DNA of 64,000 nt from Erinaceus europaeus. Taxonomy: Eukaryota; Chordata; Mammalia; Eulipotyphla; Erinaceidae. The notes beneath the pieces were generated by a model, which was not told the DNA's origin, did no database searches, and was given only the letters and a program-made list of their open reading frames with translations. The DNA is taken from the NCBI RefSeq assembly GCF_950295315.1, contig NC_080177.1, positions 82,507,452 through 82,571,451 of the forward strand. Direction: 5' to 3'. Both the position numbers and the translations under genes were made by a program. This document shows, piece by piece, positions 32,216 to 43,399 of the stretch (the stretch's first letter is position 1; every line of letters begins with the position of its first letter).

Positions 32216-33165
32216 TTTTAGATTTTAATAGATCAATAAACTCTCCAGTCCTGGCTTTTTGTTATTATGGTATACTCTAAGTTGAAAAGAAAATACAAGT
32301 GTGCTTATATGTTTTAAAATGAATCAGAACACTTACACATGTTAAGATTGAAATTAAGTTGGTATTTCTCCCTTTTATTATATTTAAATGTCACGTCTGC
32401 TCCTTGTGACAGAATAGCTCTTAGGAACTGGAGCATAAAAAGCTAATCAAACCTTGTAATTGCTCTTGAACATTCAAGTAACGGTGAAACCAAGTTTATT
32501 AAGACACCTATTTTAATTCTGAAGCAATACTTCTTCCGGTTCATTTAGTTACATATGAGAATGAATGATTTCTTAGTATGTTTCCAGTTGAAATTGTAAC
32601 TCGCCCATGGCAAATTTGGGAATATTATAAATAATGTACAAATAAAAATAAAGACATTACATAGGGATGGCTTTGGCTTTGAAAAAATCACTAACATTGG
32701 ACCAGTGCTCTTGCTGAGAGTGGAGAAGCTGGAGGGAATGCAGAAATGCCTGCTCAGCTGAACAGAACATAATGGCAGGCATTGTGAAGAACGGGGAACT
32801 CCAGGAAGCTGCGGCAGTATTCTGTAATGTCACTTTCCCCTTTGTGGCATTTCATGACTCACAAGGCTACTAAATTATAGAACCAAACAATAAGATCAGT
32901 GCTAAGGTAGAGATAAAGAAATAGAATTTCTAGCAATCTCCTGAGAGCAAGAACACATAAATTAGAGTTTGTGCCTGGCAGTGCCTTGAGGGTGGACTTG
33001 GGGGGATCTGTGATCCCAGAGAGAAAGGGAATACTAAGAAATAGGCATAATGCTCAGTTTTCCCTCAGTGTTTGCTGAGTTCATAAACAGTGTGTCAAAA
33101 TTAAGAAGCCTAATAAGAATAACTGAGAAAGGAAGGAATGTTCTACCTTATTAGGCTATTGTGGA

Positions 33166-33206
<41 letters not shown>

Positions 33207-33805
33207 GTGATTTTTAGGATTCTGAGTTGGAGAGACCCTGTAACACACTCCAGGCTCTCGGTTTATTTCTTGGGAGACATGAAAACAAACCAAGCATACT
33301 TGAAGGCCTACAGATGTTGTACATCATTATCAAGAGTTTTCTTATTGATTAGATTTGTGTGGTCTTTTCTTGATCCTATAGCCATCCAGAAAACTCATGA
33401 ACTTACTGTTAGAAGCTAATATTCAGAGGCATTATAACTTCTTATACACAGTTTATAGTATTCAATAAAAATATGCAAAATATTGAAGTTGACCATACCT
33501 CTAAATTTTTAATACACCACAAAATAATGTGTCTTTTTTTTCATTTTTGGCTTAATTGAGGCAATGGTGTTTCAGTATTAAGGTATGATAAAACAACTTT
33601 GCATTGTGTGCTTTTTTTTTCATTTTCTAATTGGGAGTCTATAATAAACCATTATCATCCATCCCAGGGAAGACACTCCTGTAGCAGTGGCAAAACTTTT
33701 TCAGTGGATCAGTCATAGAGCCAAGGATACTCAATGAAGTCTAAACTAAAATATTACCAAAGAGCACATCTATTCAGAATATGATAGTTACATAGAGTCA
33801 CAGAG
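32216..33805. other. Unassigned AT-rich sequence with (TG)n
   Basis: No gene recognised. A (TG)n microsatellite lies at about 33168-33203. Confidence 0.35.
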
Positions 33806-33817
33806 CAAGTCTACTCT

Positions 33818-34045
33818 TTTTTTAAAAGTAATTATTATATTTAATTGCCTTCATTTATTTATTGGATAGAGACAGCCAGAAATCTAGAGGGGAAGGGGGA
33901 GATAGGGAGAGACAGAGAGGAACCTGCAGCACTGTTTCACCACTCGGGAAACTTTCCTCTTGCAGGCGGATACCCAGAGCTTGAGTCTGGCTCCCTGTGC
34001 ATTGTCCCATGTGCTCTCAACCAGGTGCACCACCCTCCGGCACCA
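33818..34045 (-). mobile_element. SINE-B, full length
   Basis: Tail TTTATTTATTGGATAG, AACCTGCAGCACTGTTTCAC, B box complement GCTTGAGTCTGG and head GGAGGGTGGTGCACCTGG. Perfect 12-bp TSD CAAGTCTACTCT at 33806-33817 and 34046-34057. Confidence 0.95.
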
Positions 34046-34057
34046 CAAGTCTACTCT

Positions 34058-35250
34058 CTATGGATTGGGAGATGTGTTTCCTATGGAGTAGGAGAAGCTG
34101 AATTCAAATCCCTTAAAGACATAAGTTTGTGGTAGTTTAATCGTATTATGTTAGCAGTAGTTGACTGACAGAGAAATTATGCCCCAAAACCAAATGACTG
34201 ATGAAATAGGAGTCAGCGATCATAGGAGCAGGAGGCGACAGTTGTGATACTACAAAAGCATCCACAGTGACCAGCTTCCGCCATTTTAATTATAATTATG
34301 CTGTGCCCATGCCACCACAGTAAGAATTCACATGCATCCATCTCCAAATCTTCACAGGTCTTACTCAGTCATTATGTCGTGCTTCTTGTCCACAGCAGTA
34401 TGACCAGCATGAGTGTTGGAGGTCATTTGGTAGTATAGAGAATTAATAACTAGTCAAGAAGCTCTCTATTCCTAACCTTTATATTCTTACCCCCATACTT
34501 CTGTAACAGGAAGAGGGTAATTGTCTCCCTGCCCTGAATAAATATCACAAACACTTTAACTTGAAAGTATTTTTAATATATTCTCGTATAGTTCATTAAT
34601 TCTTAATGAACTAAGTAATTCTTAAAACATGATGATATTTTTTTTTCTTGGTCTTCTAATCTACAGTTAAAGGAAAAGACCTTTCTTTGCTCTCTTTGAA
34701 CGGTTCACCAGTCCAGTGTTTTCTCTTCATTCATAATTCTTTCTTGGCCACCTGTGAAGAGGATATGGTAGAAATGTCTTCTTGGGAACTAAGCAACTAA
34801 TGCTTTCAGTCTGTTGTTTTCCTCTAGAAAGCTGGGATCAGATCATAAGTGTGGTTTACATTTTAAGCATATCTATTTTTCTTCATTAAGGTAGTAAAAT
34901 ATATATTTTAATTATTCTGCTACCCCAATGAACTCCATGTGCTACATTTACATGTAAAGTTCTTATTAAGTTATATTCCTAGGCTTCTTTATGAATATTT
35001 TGGGGATAGAAATAATGGATATGATGCTATGTCTCTTTTTAGAAACATTTTATTTATCTAAAACATTTTATATACTCTCACATCACACATGATGCATTAA
35101 CTAAGCATATTGCAGATGAGAGTTCTATTGAATACATATTTCATTCTACCCAATAAAGACCATAATATATTCTACCCATCTGTAACCATTGAACAACAGG
35201 AGTTTTCATTGAGTGAATCCACTAGATATTTGAACTTTTTTTATAGTACA
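34058..35250. other. Unassigned AT-rich sequence
   Basis: Nothing recognisable. Confidence 0.3.
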
Positions 35251-35254
35251 GTTG

Positions 35255-35940
35255 GGGGGGGCTGGGTGGTGGCGCACCTAGTTAAGCACCCAAGTACAAG
35301 TGTACAAAGACTTGGGTTCAAGCCCCCAGTTCCCGGATGCAGGGAGGAAGCTTTGTGAATGATAAAGCAGTACTGCAGTACTGTAACTTAAACAATAAAG
35401 AGACTTTGCCAGAGCGTAGCAGCTCAGCTTGGGTTTTGACCAGTCAAGGTTATTGAGTGGTGGTAATAAAAGAGTTTACCAGGGGCATGGCTTGGTGAGG
35501 GTTAAAGACAATCAAAGGCTTATCACAGCGGTACAGTAGTACAGAATGGCATATTTTAGGTTACAGCAAGATGGGTAATTATCGGCAGAGGTAAGAGTAT
35601 GCCAGGCCCATGAGTCGATAAGTTAGTTAGCGAAAGTTCAGTTCCATTTGTGCGGTTTCTCTGGTCAGAAGCAAGCATGGCGGGTCCTTGGCTGCCCGGC
35701 TGCAATCCATGCGAGCAAGAGAGTAGAGGAGGGAAAGGGACCAATCTTCCAGCCACCTGCAAGTAACTTGGTTTACCTAAGTCCAGTCCGTCAGCCTGCT
35801 GTCAGCCAGATACTAATTGTGCCCGGATTCCTGTTGTGAGCCAACATGCAGCATCACAACACTGCACGTGTCTCTTTTTCTCTCCCTATCTCCCCCTTCT
35901 TTCTTGATTTCACTGTCTCTAAACAAATAAATATTAAAAA
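35255..35940 (+). mobile_element. SINE-B, split by an LTR-like element
   Basis: Head GGGCTGGGTGGTGGCGCACC and B box GGGTTCAAGCCCCC precede the insertion. The CTGCACGTGTCTCTTTTTC body and AAACAAATAAATATT tail follow it. Confidence 0.85.
35382..35861. mobile_element. LTR-like element nested in SINE-B
   Basis: About 480 bp starting TGTAACTT and ending CACAACA, so TG...CA on both strands. The SINE sequence CTGCA is repeated at 35373-35377 and 35862-35866, implying a short target duplication; four bases (GTAC) between the left repeat and TG are unexplained. No poly(A) signal is well placed on either strand, so orientation is uncertain. It does not resemble the other LTRs in the window. Confidence 0.65.
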
Positions 35941-36299
35941 AAATAATTGGTGTTCTATAGATTCTCAGGTCCCAGCTTCAACAGATTATGGGTATGTATA
36001 TATGTTGGCTGATTCCATGAAGGCAGACCTTCAGCTGTGCCCAGAGGGACTGTGTGGAGATCTTGCTATTCACGGAGGCCCTGATACCATGGCCCTTGAG
36101 CATCACGGGGTTGCTAGAGGTAAGTTGTGGGTCAGAGTTGCTTCAGTGGGTTTCTAGTGAATGGGGTACCCACACCTGTAAACTTGACATAGTTCAAGTG
36201 TCAGCTGAGGTTTTCCTTGCTGTGGTCGTCTGCCAACCCTTAGAAATAGCTGATGTACCGAATGTGGAATTACCAGATCAATGTGAACTGAATATTTAT

Positions 36300-36440
36300 T
36301 TTTAAATTTTATCAGTGACTTAAGGTTGTAAGACAGTAAGGGTACAATTCTGCACAGATCCCACCCCCAGAGTTCCGCGTTCCATCCCCTTCACTAGAAG
36401 CTTCCCTGTTCTTTGTCCCTCTGGGAGTCTGGACCAGAAC
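36300..36440 (-). mobile_element. R element 3' fragment
   Basis: CCCCAGAGTTCCGCGTTCC and GTCCCTCTGGGAGTCTGGACC match the 3' end of the family. The 5' part is missing. Confidence 0.7.
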
Positions 36441-36900
36441 TCTGTTATTGGGAGATATGTTCCTTAATCAGCAGCGTTCTTGTAACTGAGCCTCTTTTCC
36501 TGTGGAGTGTATAACCCATTCATGTGGAGGAAATAGCTTCTTCAACCTTTTCATGTTTTCCATTTTAAACACAGGAGGCAGAGGACCTGAAGTTTTTCGC
36601 CAGAGCAGGATCCCTTGTCTACACAGCCTCTAATTGATCCTTCTGGGAATATCAATGCCCTGCCTGTTAATGGCTTTGCTGACTTTCCTGTAAATTAAAA
36701 CACATGTGTGCTTCGCTGACAGGGAATTCCCTACAGCAGAATTGCAGAGAGGGAGGTTTTTTTTGATTGGAAGCAGAGCTAACACTTCAAATTCTCAAGG
36801 ACACAAGGTGGTTTAGCAACTGAAAGGTCTTTCTCTCCCTGTATTTGAATTGTGTACAGGAGGCCAAATACAAGCACTTCCATTTTTATTTTCCACATAT
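36441..36900. other. Unassigned sequence
   Basis: Nothing recognisable. Confidence 0.3.
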
Positions 36901-36902
36901 TT

Positions 36903-36922
36903 CCTGATATATAATATACATA

Positions 36923-36980
<58 letters not shown>
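36903..36980. repeat. (CA)n microsatellite
   Basis: About 36 dinucleotide units, with one ACATAC interruption near the left end; long enough to be polymorphic. Confidence 0.97.
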
Positions 36981-36981
<1 letters not shown>

Positions 36982-37087
36982 TCAAGTGGAGAAAACAAGG
37001 GTTAGTTTTAAGCACAAGCCAAATTTCTTCTGTATTTTACAGAGGGAATAGATAAGACATTAGAAATCTGAGAGATGGAATAAGGTG

Positions 37088-37288
37088 AGCTGTAGTGGGG
37101 GAAGGGATGGGGAGGGTAAAGCCAGAGATAAAGAGAGAAATTGAGAGGGGAGGGGAAGATTGGGAGAGAGACAGAGAGACACCTGCAGCCCTGCTTCACC
37201 ACTCACAAAACTTTCCCTCTCTGGTGGGGCCTGGGGGCTTGAACCTGGGTCCTTGTGCACTGTAATGTGAGCACTCATACCTGGCCCC
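37088..37288 (-). mobile_element. SINE-B
   Basis: GAGAAATTGAGAGGGGAGGG, CACCTGCAGCCCTGCTTCACC, B box complement GGCTTGAACCTGGG and head near CCTGGCCCC. Confidence 0.85.
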
Positions 37289-37371
37289 ATATTTTCAAAA
37301 ACTTCTGGAAAGGTATTTTAGTATATATGCTGCAGAAGCGAGCACAGGGAAAGGTGTTTTATAATTTCACA

Positions 37372-37545
37372 TGCTATGGAGAGAGTCCAGTGATTGTAGT
37401 GTATGCTGCACCATCAGGGTGACCCAGAACTGAGCCAGCCCTGGCACCACATGAAGTAGCCAACACACCACCAGAGGAAGCTCTGAAAGTAGTGGAGTAG
37501 TTCTGTGGTCTCTCTCTCCCTCTCCCTGCTGTCCCCCCATCCCCC
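37372..37545 (+). mobile_element. Decayed SINE
   Basis: GGAGAGAGTCCAGTGATTG head and CTCTCTCTCCCTCTCCCTGC body; no clear B box. Confidence 0.4.
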
Positions 37546-37837
37546 AGAATTAAAACAGTAATCTTCTAGGAACAATGGAATTGTTTACTTGCTAAGCCCC
37601 ACAGTAAACAAAAGCTAAAATATAATATTACACATTTCAATTAAAACACTTTACGGTCTATTTATTTCTACATATATAAATCATTTAGTATTGCTTTTTA
37701 ATAAACTTTCAGAAGGTAGCTGGAACCATCTAAAGACATACAGACAAATGAAGAGAAATGAGAAAAGAGGTATAACTCAAATCACCTAAGTTTATCAATA
37801 ATTTAGATGTGAAGTCCCAAAATGTTCCCCTAAGAAA

Positions 37838-37968
37838 GTCCCCTGCAGCCCTGCTCCATCACTCCTGAAGCTTCCTACCCACCCCTGCATGTGGGGTTTG
37901 GTGGCTTGAACCTGGGTCCTTATGCATGGTAATATGTTCACTTAACCAGGTGCACCACCTGTCCCCAC
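37838..37968 (-). mobile_element. SINE-B head half
   Basis: CCTGCAGCCCTGCTCCATCAC, B box complement GGCTTGAACCTGGG and head AACCAGGTGCACCACC. The tail half is missing. Confidence 0.75.
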
Positions 37969-38245
37969 TCCCTGCTTTTATATCTGTTCACAGAAGCTTC
38001 CTTCATGTAATAGACAATTATTACCTTAAAGAAACCTTATAGACATTTTAATTTGACAGTATAGACTGAAAACAACCCCCTAATAAAATGGGGGAAAGGA
38101 GAAATCTTTAAAAAAACAAACAAACATGTAAATCTTAAAAAAATTAATTTGAGTTGACAAAGCCAAAGATGTGAAGCCAAATTAATATATTCAGACCAAT
38201 CAGTAAAACAGTGAAGCAAGCAATGGAGGTGAAGACCACAGAAGA

Positions 38246-38457
38246 TACTGGGGCCAGGTGGTGGCGCACCTGGTTAAGAGCTCACAGTACAACGCACAAG
38301 GATCCAGGCTCAAGCCCCCGGTCCCTCACCTGCATGGGGAAAGCTTCACATGTGGCGAAGCAGGGCTGCAGGTGTCTCTCTGTTTCTCTCCTCTATCTCT
38401 CTCCCTCCCCCTCTCCATTGCTCTCTGTCTCTATCCAATAGTAAATAAATAATTAAA
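38246..38457 (+). mobile_element. SINE-B, full length
   Basis: Near-consensus head GGCCAGGTGGTGGCGCACC, B box variant GGCTCAAGCCCC, tail CTATCCAATAGTAAATAAA. Confidence 0.93.
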
Positions 38458-38644
38458 CAGAAAGGTTGTCCCCTGGGCTGGAGGATGAAGGACATGCACT
38501 AACTGTTGCCTTAAGTTATTGAAGCGCTGGTGTTCATATGGGGACTGTGCTTGTTCATGTTGTGTACTATATACTTCATGTGATTGAAGGGGAATCTTTA
38601 ATATACACACATGACTGAGAGGTAACAGATAGATTTCATACTTG

Positions 38645-38935
38645 GGGGCCATGCAGTAATACTCACAATGTGAAGAGCAAGGATCCTGGTTTGAGACTGC
38701 CCCCCAACCCCCGTCTACTCCCTTCAGAAGGGGTCACTTAGCAAGTGGTGAAATAGGGCTGCAGGTGTCTCTCTGTCTCTCTCCCTCTCTATCTCCCCAT
38801 CCCCTCTCAATTTCTGGCTGTGCTATCCAATAAAAATGGGAAAAAAATTCCACCAGGAGCAGGCGATTCATAATGTAGGTACCAAGTCCCAGCAATATAA
38901 CCCTAGTGGCAAAAAATTAAATAAATAAAACAGAA
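38645..38935 (+). mobile_element. SINE-A with 3' module
   Basis: Degenerate head (GGGGGCCATGCAGTAATACT), B-box variant GGTTTGAGACTGC, body GCAGGTGTCTCTCTGTC and 3' module CCACCAGGAGCAGGCGATTC. Confidence 0.85.
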
Positions 38936-39007
38936 TAAAAATATATACTTTATATATAAAGGCAGGGTTTTTTTTTAATTAGTTAAAACTCAATAAAGCA
39001 GAAAGAA

Positions 39008-39700
39008 TAGAGGGCCAGGAGGTGGTGCACCTGGTTATGTGCACAGAGTAGGATGCAGAAGGACCCAGGTTCAAGCCACCAAACTCCACCTGCAGGGGAG
39101 GAAAATTTAGGAGTGGTGGAGCAGGGCTGCAGGAGTCCCTTGGTCCCCACCTGCAGGGGGGAATCTTCACAAGTGGTGAAGCAGGTCTTCCAGTGTCTCT
39201 CTTCTGCTGGCTAGTGTCACTGAAGAGAGAGATGAGGAACTCATGGTGGCATGGTAATACAATTCTTTATTAATGTGGGAGCCCCAGAGTAAGGTGTGAG
39301 CACAGTGGGTTAAGCCACGTGGCATCAAACTGCAATGGCCGCCTCCCACTCTGGACGCCCGCCCTTCTCCAGGTCAGGACATGGTAGAGAAAAGAGAGGA
39401 AGGGAAGAGAACAAAACCAGGAACAGAAGTGGGCTTTATAGGATAAAAACCGGAAGTGGCAAGTTGGGAACAGAGATGGCTGGGAAAGGGGGTGGAGAGA
39501 GGCAAAAGGCATGCTGAGAGGTGGAAGCATCCTTAGCCACTGTTGCGATGGTTTTAACTGGTGGGATTAATGATTATGTAAATAGGCCATACTGTCAGCA
39601 ATGCAGCATGGAGCAGGGGGAGCTGGTTTAAGGCCGACACTCTTCTTTATCCTACCTTCTCACAGTTTCTCCCCGTCCTATCAGAAAACAAAGGGAAATG
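39008..39700 (+). mobile_element. SINE-B with duplicated body, split by an LTR
   Basis: Head GGCCAGGAGGTGGTGCACC, B box GGTTCAAGCC, then two consecutive copies of the CCACCTGCAGGGG...GTGGWGCAGG body block (about 39087-39130 and 39148-39186), suggesting a fused or internally duplicated source. The remaining tail (CTCACAGTTTCTCCCCGTCC) lies right of the LTR. Confidence 0.8.
39205..39639 (-). mobile_element. Solo LTR nested in SINE-B
   Basis: A 435-bp element from TGCTGGC to GGCCGACA with perfect 6-bp TSDs CTCTTC (39199-39204, 39640-39645). The minus-strand AATAAAGAATTG lies about 60 bases from the 3' end. This is the best-defined reference copy for the related LTRs at 2643, 29932 and 46690. 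Confidence 0.93.
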
Positions 39701-39974
39701 TTCATTAAGATGCCACATAGACTATATAGAAATAAGACTTATTTCTCTTTTTTATATTGTCTTTACTTGAAACAGGTAATTTTTGCAGACTAGCATAAAT
39801 GGTAATCACATATTATTTATTCACACAAACATTGTTAAGAATTCTTGTTTAGAATGCTATAAGTTGTTCTATAGAATTATTTATGCCAAAGCATACTATG
39901 TTTATAACTCAATTATGTTCTTCTAGTGTTTGCAAGGTTGTGCTTTTCTCTAACTTTATAAAAAGTGAATGCAA

Positions 39975-40223
39975 CAGCGTGTTAAACGCATGTGGTGCAA
40001 AGCTCAAGGAATGGCGTAAGGATCCTGGTTCGAGCCCCCAGCTCCCCATCTGCAAGGGGGTCACTTCACAGGCAGTGAAGCAGGTCTGCAGGTGTCTTTT
40101 TCTCCCCCTCTCTGTCTTCCCCTCCTCTCTCCATTTCTCTCTACCCTATCCAACAACTACAACATAATAACAACAACAATAATAACTATAACAATGAAAA
40201 GCAACAAAAGGGAAAACAAATGA
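39975..40223 (+). mobile_element. SINE-A, slightly 5'-truncated
   Basis: Starts CAGCGTGTTAAACGC, missing about 18 bases including part of the A box. B box GGTTCGAGCCCC is intact. Perfect 15-bp TSD AAAAAGTGAATGCAA at 39960-39974 and 40224-40238. Confidence 0.95.
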
Positions 40224-40238
40224 AAAAAGTGAATGCAA

Positions 40239-41149
40239 ATGATAGAACACTAGAGATTCTTAAATATTGAAAAGATATTTACGAAATTACAGCTGAAGTA
40301 GGAAAATAATTCTTTCTCTTCACTTAGTGCTAATAATCCCAATGATCAAGAATGCTGATTCCATGAAACACAAATGATCTCCTTATAAAAATGCCTTTTA
40401 GTGCATTAAAGAAAAATAAACATATCTTCCTTTTTAGCTTTTAAGGTGTTGAGTCAAGTATATTGTGTCTTCCTGACTTAATAGCATATATAATTTTCCA
40501 CTTAAAGTGAAAAAAATTCAAACAACCATTTGTCCATTTTTTTCTTGAGTTCTATTTTTATAAATGTCGGTTTTTAATAAGTGACCTACTTTTTCCTGGA
40601 TATTGTAATATCTCACATATTAATGTGATTTCTCTACATTAAGCAAAGAGAAGTTACATTTCATACTGCCAATTTATATTTATTTCACACCAAGTGAAGG
40701 AGATATAATCACAACCCCAGATAAAGTGGAACAAATAACACTGATGTGAAACGTACAGGTTGCCTGTAATATCTTTTCAATAACATAGACGTTTGATGAT
40801 CACACATAGTGTGTAAAAATTCTCTCCCTCATTACAGACAAGTGGACTTATGTTAATTGGAGATTCTTTGTATGAGATCATATTGAGAGAAGTCAAGCCT
40901 GTTTGACAAGAATTTATTATTTTGAACTTCATATTCAATTAACAACAAAATATTCTCAAGCCTAAAAAAGCTGCAAATATATACATACCCTTTATTTCAT
41001 AAAGTAAGACTATAGTTCATTTGTGATTGTTTTGATGTATTTAGTAGATTGGTACAGTGAAGGGTCCAAATTTTTCCCGTCAGTATAATATTTGTGTCAT
41101 AAAATTGGAAATACTTTATATGATCTTCAGTGCTATCTTTAAGAATATC
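40239..41149. other. Unassigned AT-rich sequence
   Basis: Nothing recognisable. Confidence 0.3.
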
Positions 41150-41391
41150 TGAAGGATACTAAACTATCAGCTCCAGAGGATGTCACTGCACTATTCATGA
41201 CAGCTAAAATATGGAACCAACAGAAGTCACCATATGTCCCGGGACCCTCCCCTCCCCAGAGCCCTGTCCTACTAGGGAAAGACAGAAGCAGGCTGGGGGA
41301 TGGATCCACCTGCCAATGTCCATGTCCAGTGGAGAAGCAATTACAAAAGCCAGATCTTCCACCTTCTGCACCCCAGAAAGAATTTTGGTTC
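41150..41391 (+). mobile_element. LINE-1 ORF2-like end joined to R element
   Basis: The start reads like the ORF2 C-terminal segment (TATTCATGACAGCTAAAATA; residues TAKIWNQQKSP, compare the AKTWNQPRCP of the copy at 26.7 kb). It runs directly into R sequence (CCCTCCCCTCCCCAGAGCCC, AGTGGAGAAGCAATTACAAA). This links R to LINE-1, either as a true 3' UTR or through a chimera. Confidence 0.6.
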
Positions 41392-41655
41392 AGGGGTTTG
41401 TGCGATAGCGCAGCAGGTTAAGTGCAGGTGGCACAAAGTGCAAGGACCTGCGTAAGGATCCAGGTTCGAGACCTCAGCTCTCCACCTGCAGGGGAGTCGC
41501 TTCACAAGTGGTGAAGCAGGTGTCTGTCTTTCTCTCCTGCGCTGTCTTCTCCTCCTCTCTCCATTTCTCTCTGTCCTATCCAACAACAATGACATCAATA
41601 ACAATAATAATAACCACAACAATGATAAAACAACAAGGGCAACAAAAGGGAAAAA
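41392..41655 (+). mobile_element. SINE-A
   Basis: Head GATAGCGCAGCAGGTTAAG, B box GGTTCGAGACC, body CACCTGCAGGGGAGTCGC, CAACAA-rich tail. A SINE-B inserted at its tail. Confidence 0.9.
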
Positions 41656-41666
41656 TGTTTTATTTT

Positions 41667-41859
41667 GGGTCCAGGCAGTGTTGCACCTGATTGAGCACAC
41701 ATGCTACAGTGCACAAAGACACGAGTTAAAGCCCCTAGTCCCCACGTGCGAGGGGAAAGCTTCACAAGTGGTGAAGCAAGCCTGCAGGTGTCTCATCTTT
41801 ATCACCCCAACCCCTCTAGATTTCTCTGTGTCTCTTCCCAAATGAATGAATAAATATAG
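41667..41859 (+). mobile_element. SINE-B inserted in SINE-A tail
   Basis: Head GGTCCAGGCAGTGTTGCACC, B-box variant GAGTTAAAGCCCC, tail AATGAATGAATAAATA. Perfect 11-bp TSD TGTTTTATTTT at 41656-41666 and 41860-41870. Confidence 0.93.
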
Positions 41860-41870
41860 TGTTTTATTTT

Positions 41871-42020
41871 AGTGAAAGAGATAGAGAGGGAAAGAGAAAG
41901 AGAGAGCTCAGAGCCCACTGCTCAATTCTGGTTTATAGTGGTGCTAAGGACTGAACCTGGGACTTTGGAGCCTTGGGCATGGGAGTCTTTTTGAAGAGCC
42001 ATTATCCTGCCTTCCCAGTC
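41871..42020 (-). mobile_element. SINE-C
   Basis: GA-rich patch, CACTGCTCAATTCTGGTTTA, AACCTGGGACTTTGGAGCC and a head near CCATTATCCTGCC. Confidence 0.75.
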
Positions 42021-42296
42021 CTATGTGCTGTATTTTCCATCAGAAAAATGAACTTCATATGATCTCATTGCCAAGACTCTGATTTGGTCAACATAATGAT
42101 GGTAATGTGGAGTCATCTCTCTGAAATTATTTTTCTTTGCAAGTCCAGTGCTTTACCCACTGTGCTACATCCCAGACTGCAGTGTATTTTTAAAATCAAG
42201 AATATAGAGGTGTTGAAATGATTTCTACAGATATTGTGTTGTAGCATCAATTGGGATAAGCCAAAGCAAGAGCTCTCCTCCCCCTTCCTCTCTTTC

Positions 42297-42418
<122 letters not shown>

Positions 42419-42419
42419 C

Positions 42420-43390
42420 CCAAAACATGTAAACCAATGAATATTAAACATTTTATTTGTGTCAATGACCGTTTTCTGCTTAGGCTATTATGTTTTTTTG
42501 CAAGACATTACAAATGGGAAAAATTGAATAAATATTTGTTAGAGTTACTTGTTGTAAGACAGTTTAGGGGCATCAGGAACAAATATGCCTTTCCAGTCTC
42601 ACAGTGACTAATCAAGACTAGAAATCCTTGTGTGAATAAGCAAATCTACAATGCCTAGACACACATGTATTTCTATTCTTTAACAAATATCTATTCAATT
42701 TTTCCCATTTGTAACATCTTGCGAAACACAGAATAGGCTAGCCAGGAAACTGTCATTTGCTAAAGAGATGCCGTGCTTAGTAGATACAGCGTCTTTGCTC
42801 TGACATTATTTTAATGGTGAAGTTGCCGCCAGGGACTGGACCTTGAAATGGGGACTTACTTGTCATGTTCACTTCTTTCTTTCTTTTTTTTTTTTATATA
42901 TCTTTACTCATGTTCACTCTATAAAAAGAATTTTAGGACACGAACTGTCAGCAAAACAGAAACAACACTGGAGATTTATCAGGCAGAACTGGAGGGAGAA
43001 GAGTGATTTCAGGGAGAAAGCCAAGGACCGCATACACACCCTTCCCCCCAGCCCTCAGAGGACCGGTGGTGGACAGGTCAGAAGAGAGAAACTACAGCAA
43101 GTCGTCTGAAGACTTTTGGATTTTTATGGCTTTTTCTCTCCCTAGAATCCTTCTTGTTTGTGGCTGCTTGATTCAAATATATGAATCTTGCGTTAGTGAT
43201 GATTCTTCCCTGCCTTGGATGAATAGACACCTTGACTTAACTTGTGACAGGTCTCAGCTGACTCTTGTTAGCCAGGGTCTCTCCATCTTAGTGTGCTGGT
43301 CCTTCTTACTATCACATGGTCAACTCAATGTGGGGGCTGTCTTCACTACTATATACTAAGACAGTTACTTTTAAATTATATATTATTTTG
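42420..43390. other. Unassigned sequence
   Basis: A T run at 42885-42895. The 118-residue frame at 43003-43359 has no recognisable domain or start context and I do not call it. Confidence 0.3.
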
Positions 43391-43399
43391 ATTTTAATG

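Noticed and set aside
38246..38270. CTCF-like CCAGGTGGTGGCGC in the SINE-B head
   Set aside because: The first half of the CTCF core does not match, and the motif is simply part of the tRNA-derived promoter in every SINE-B.
43003..43359. A 118-residue frame with a hydrophobic stretch
   Set aside because: No Kozak context, domain, splice sites or codon pattern that would support a gene; expected by chance in 64 kb.
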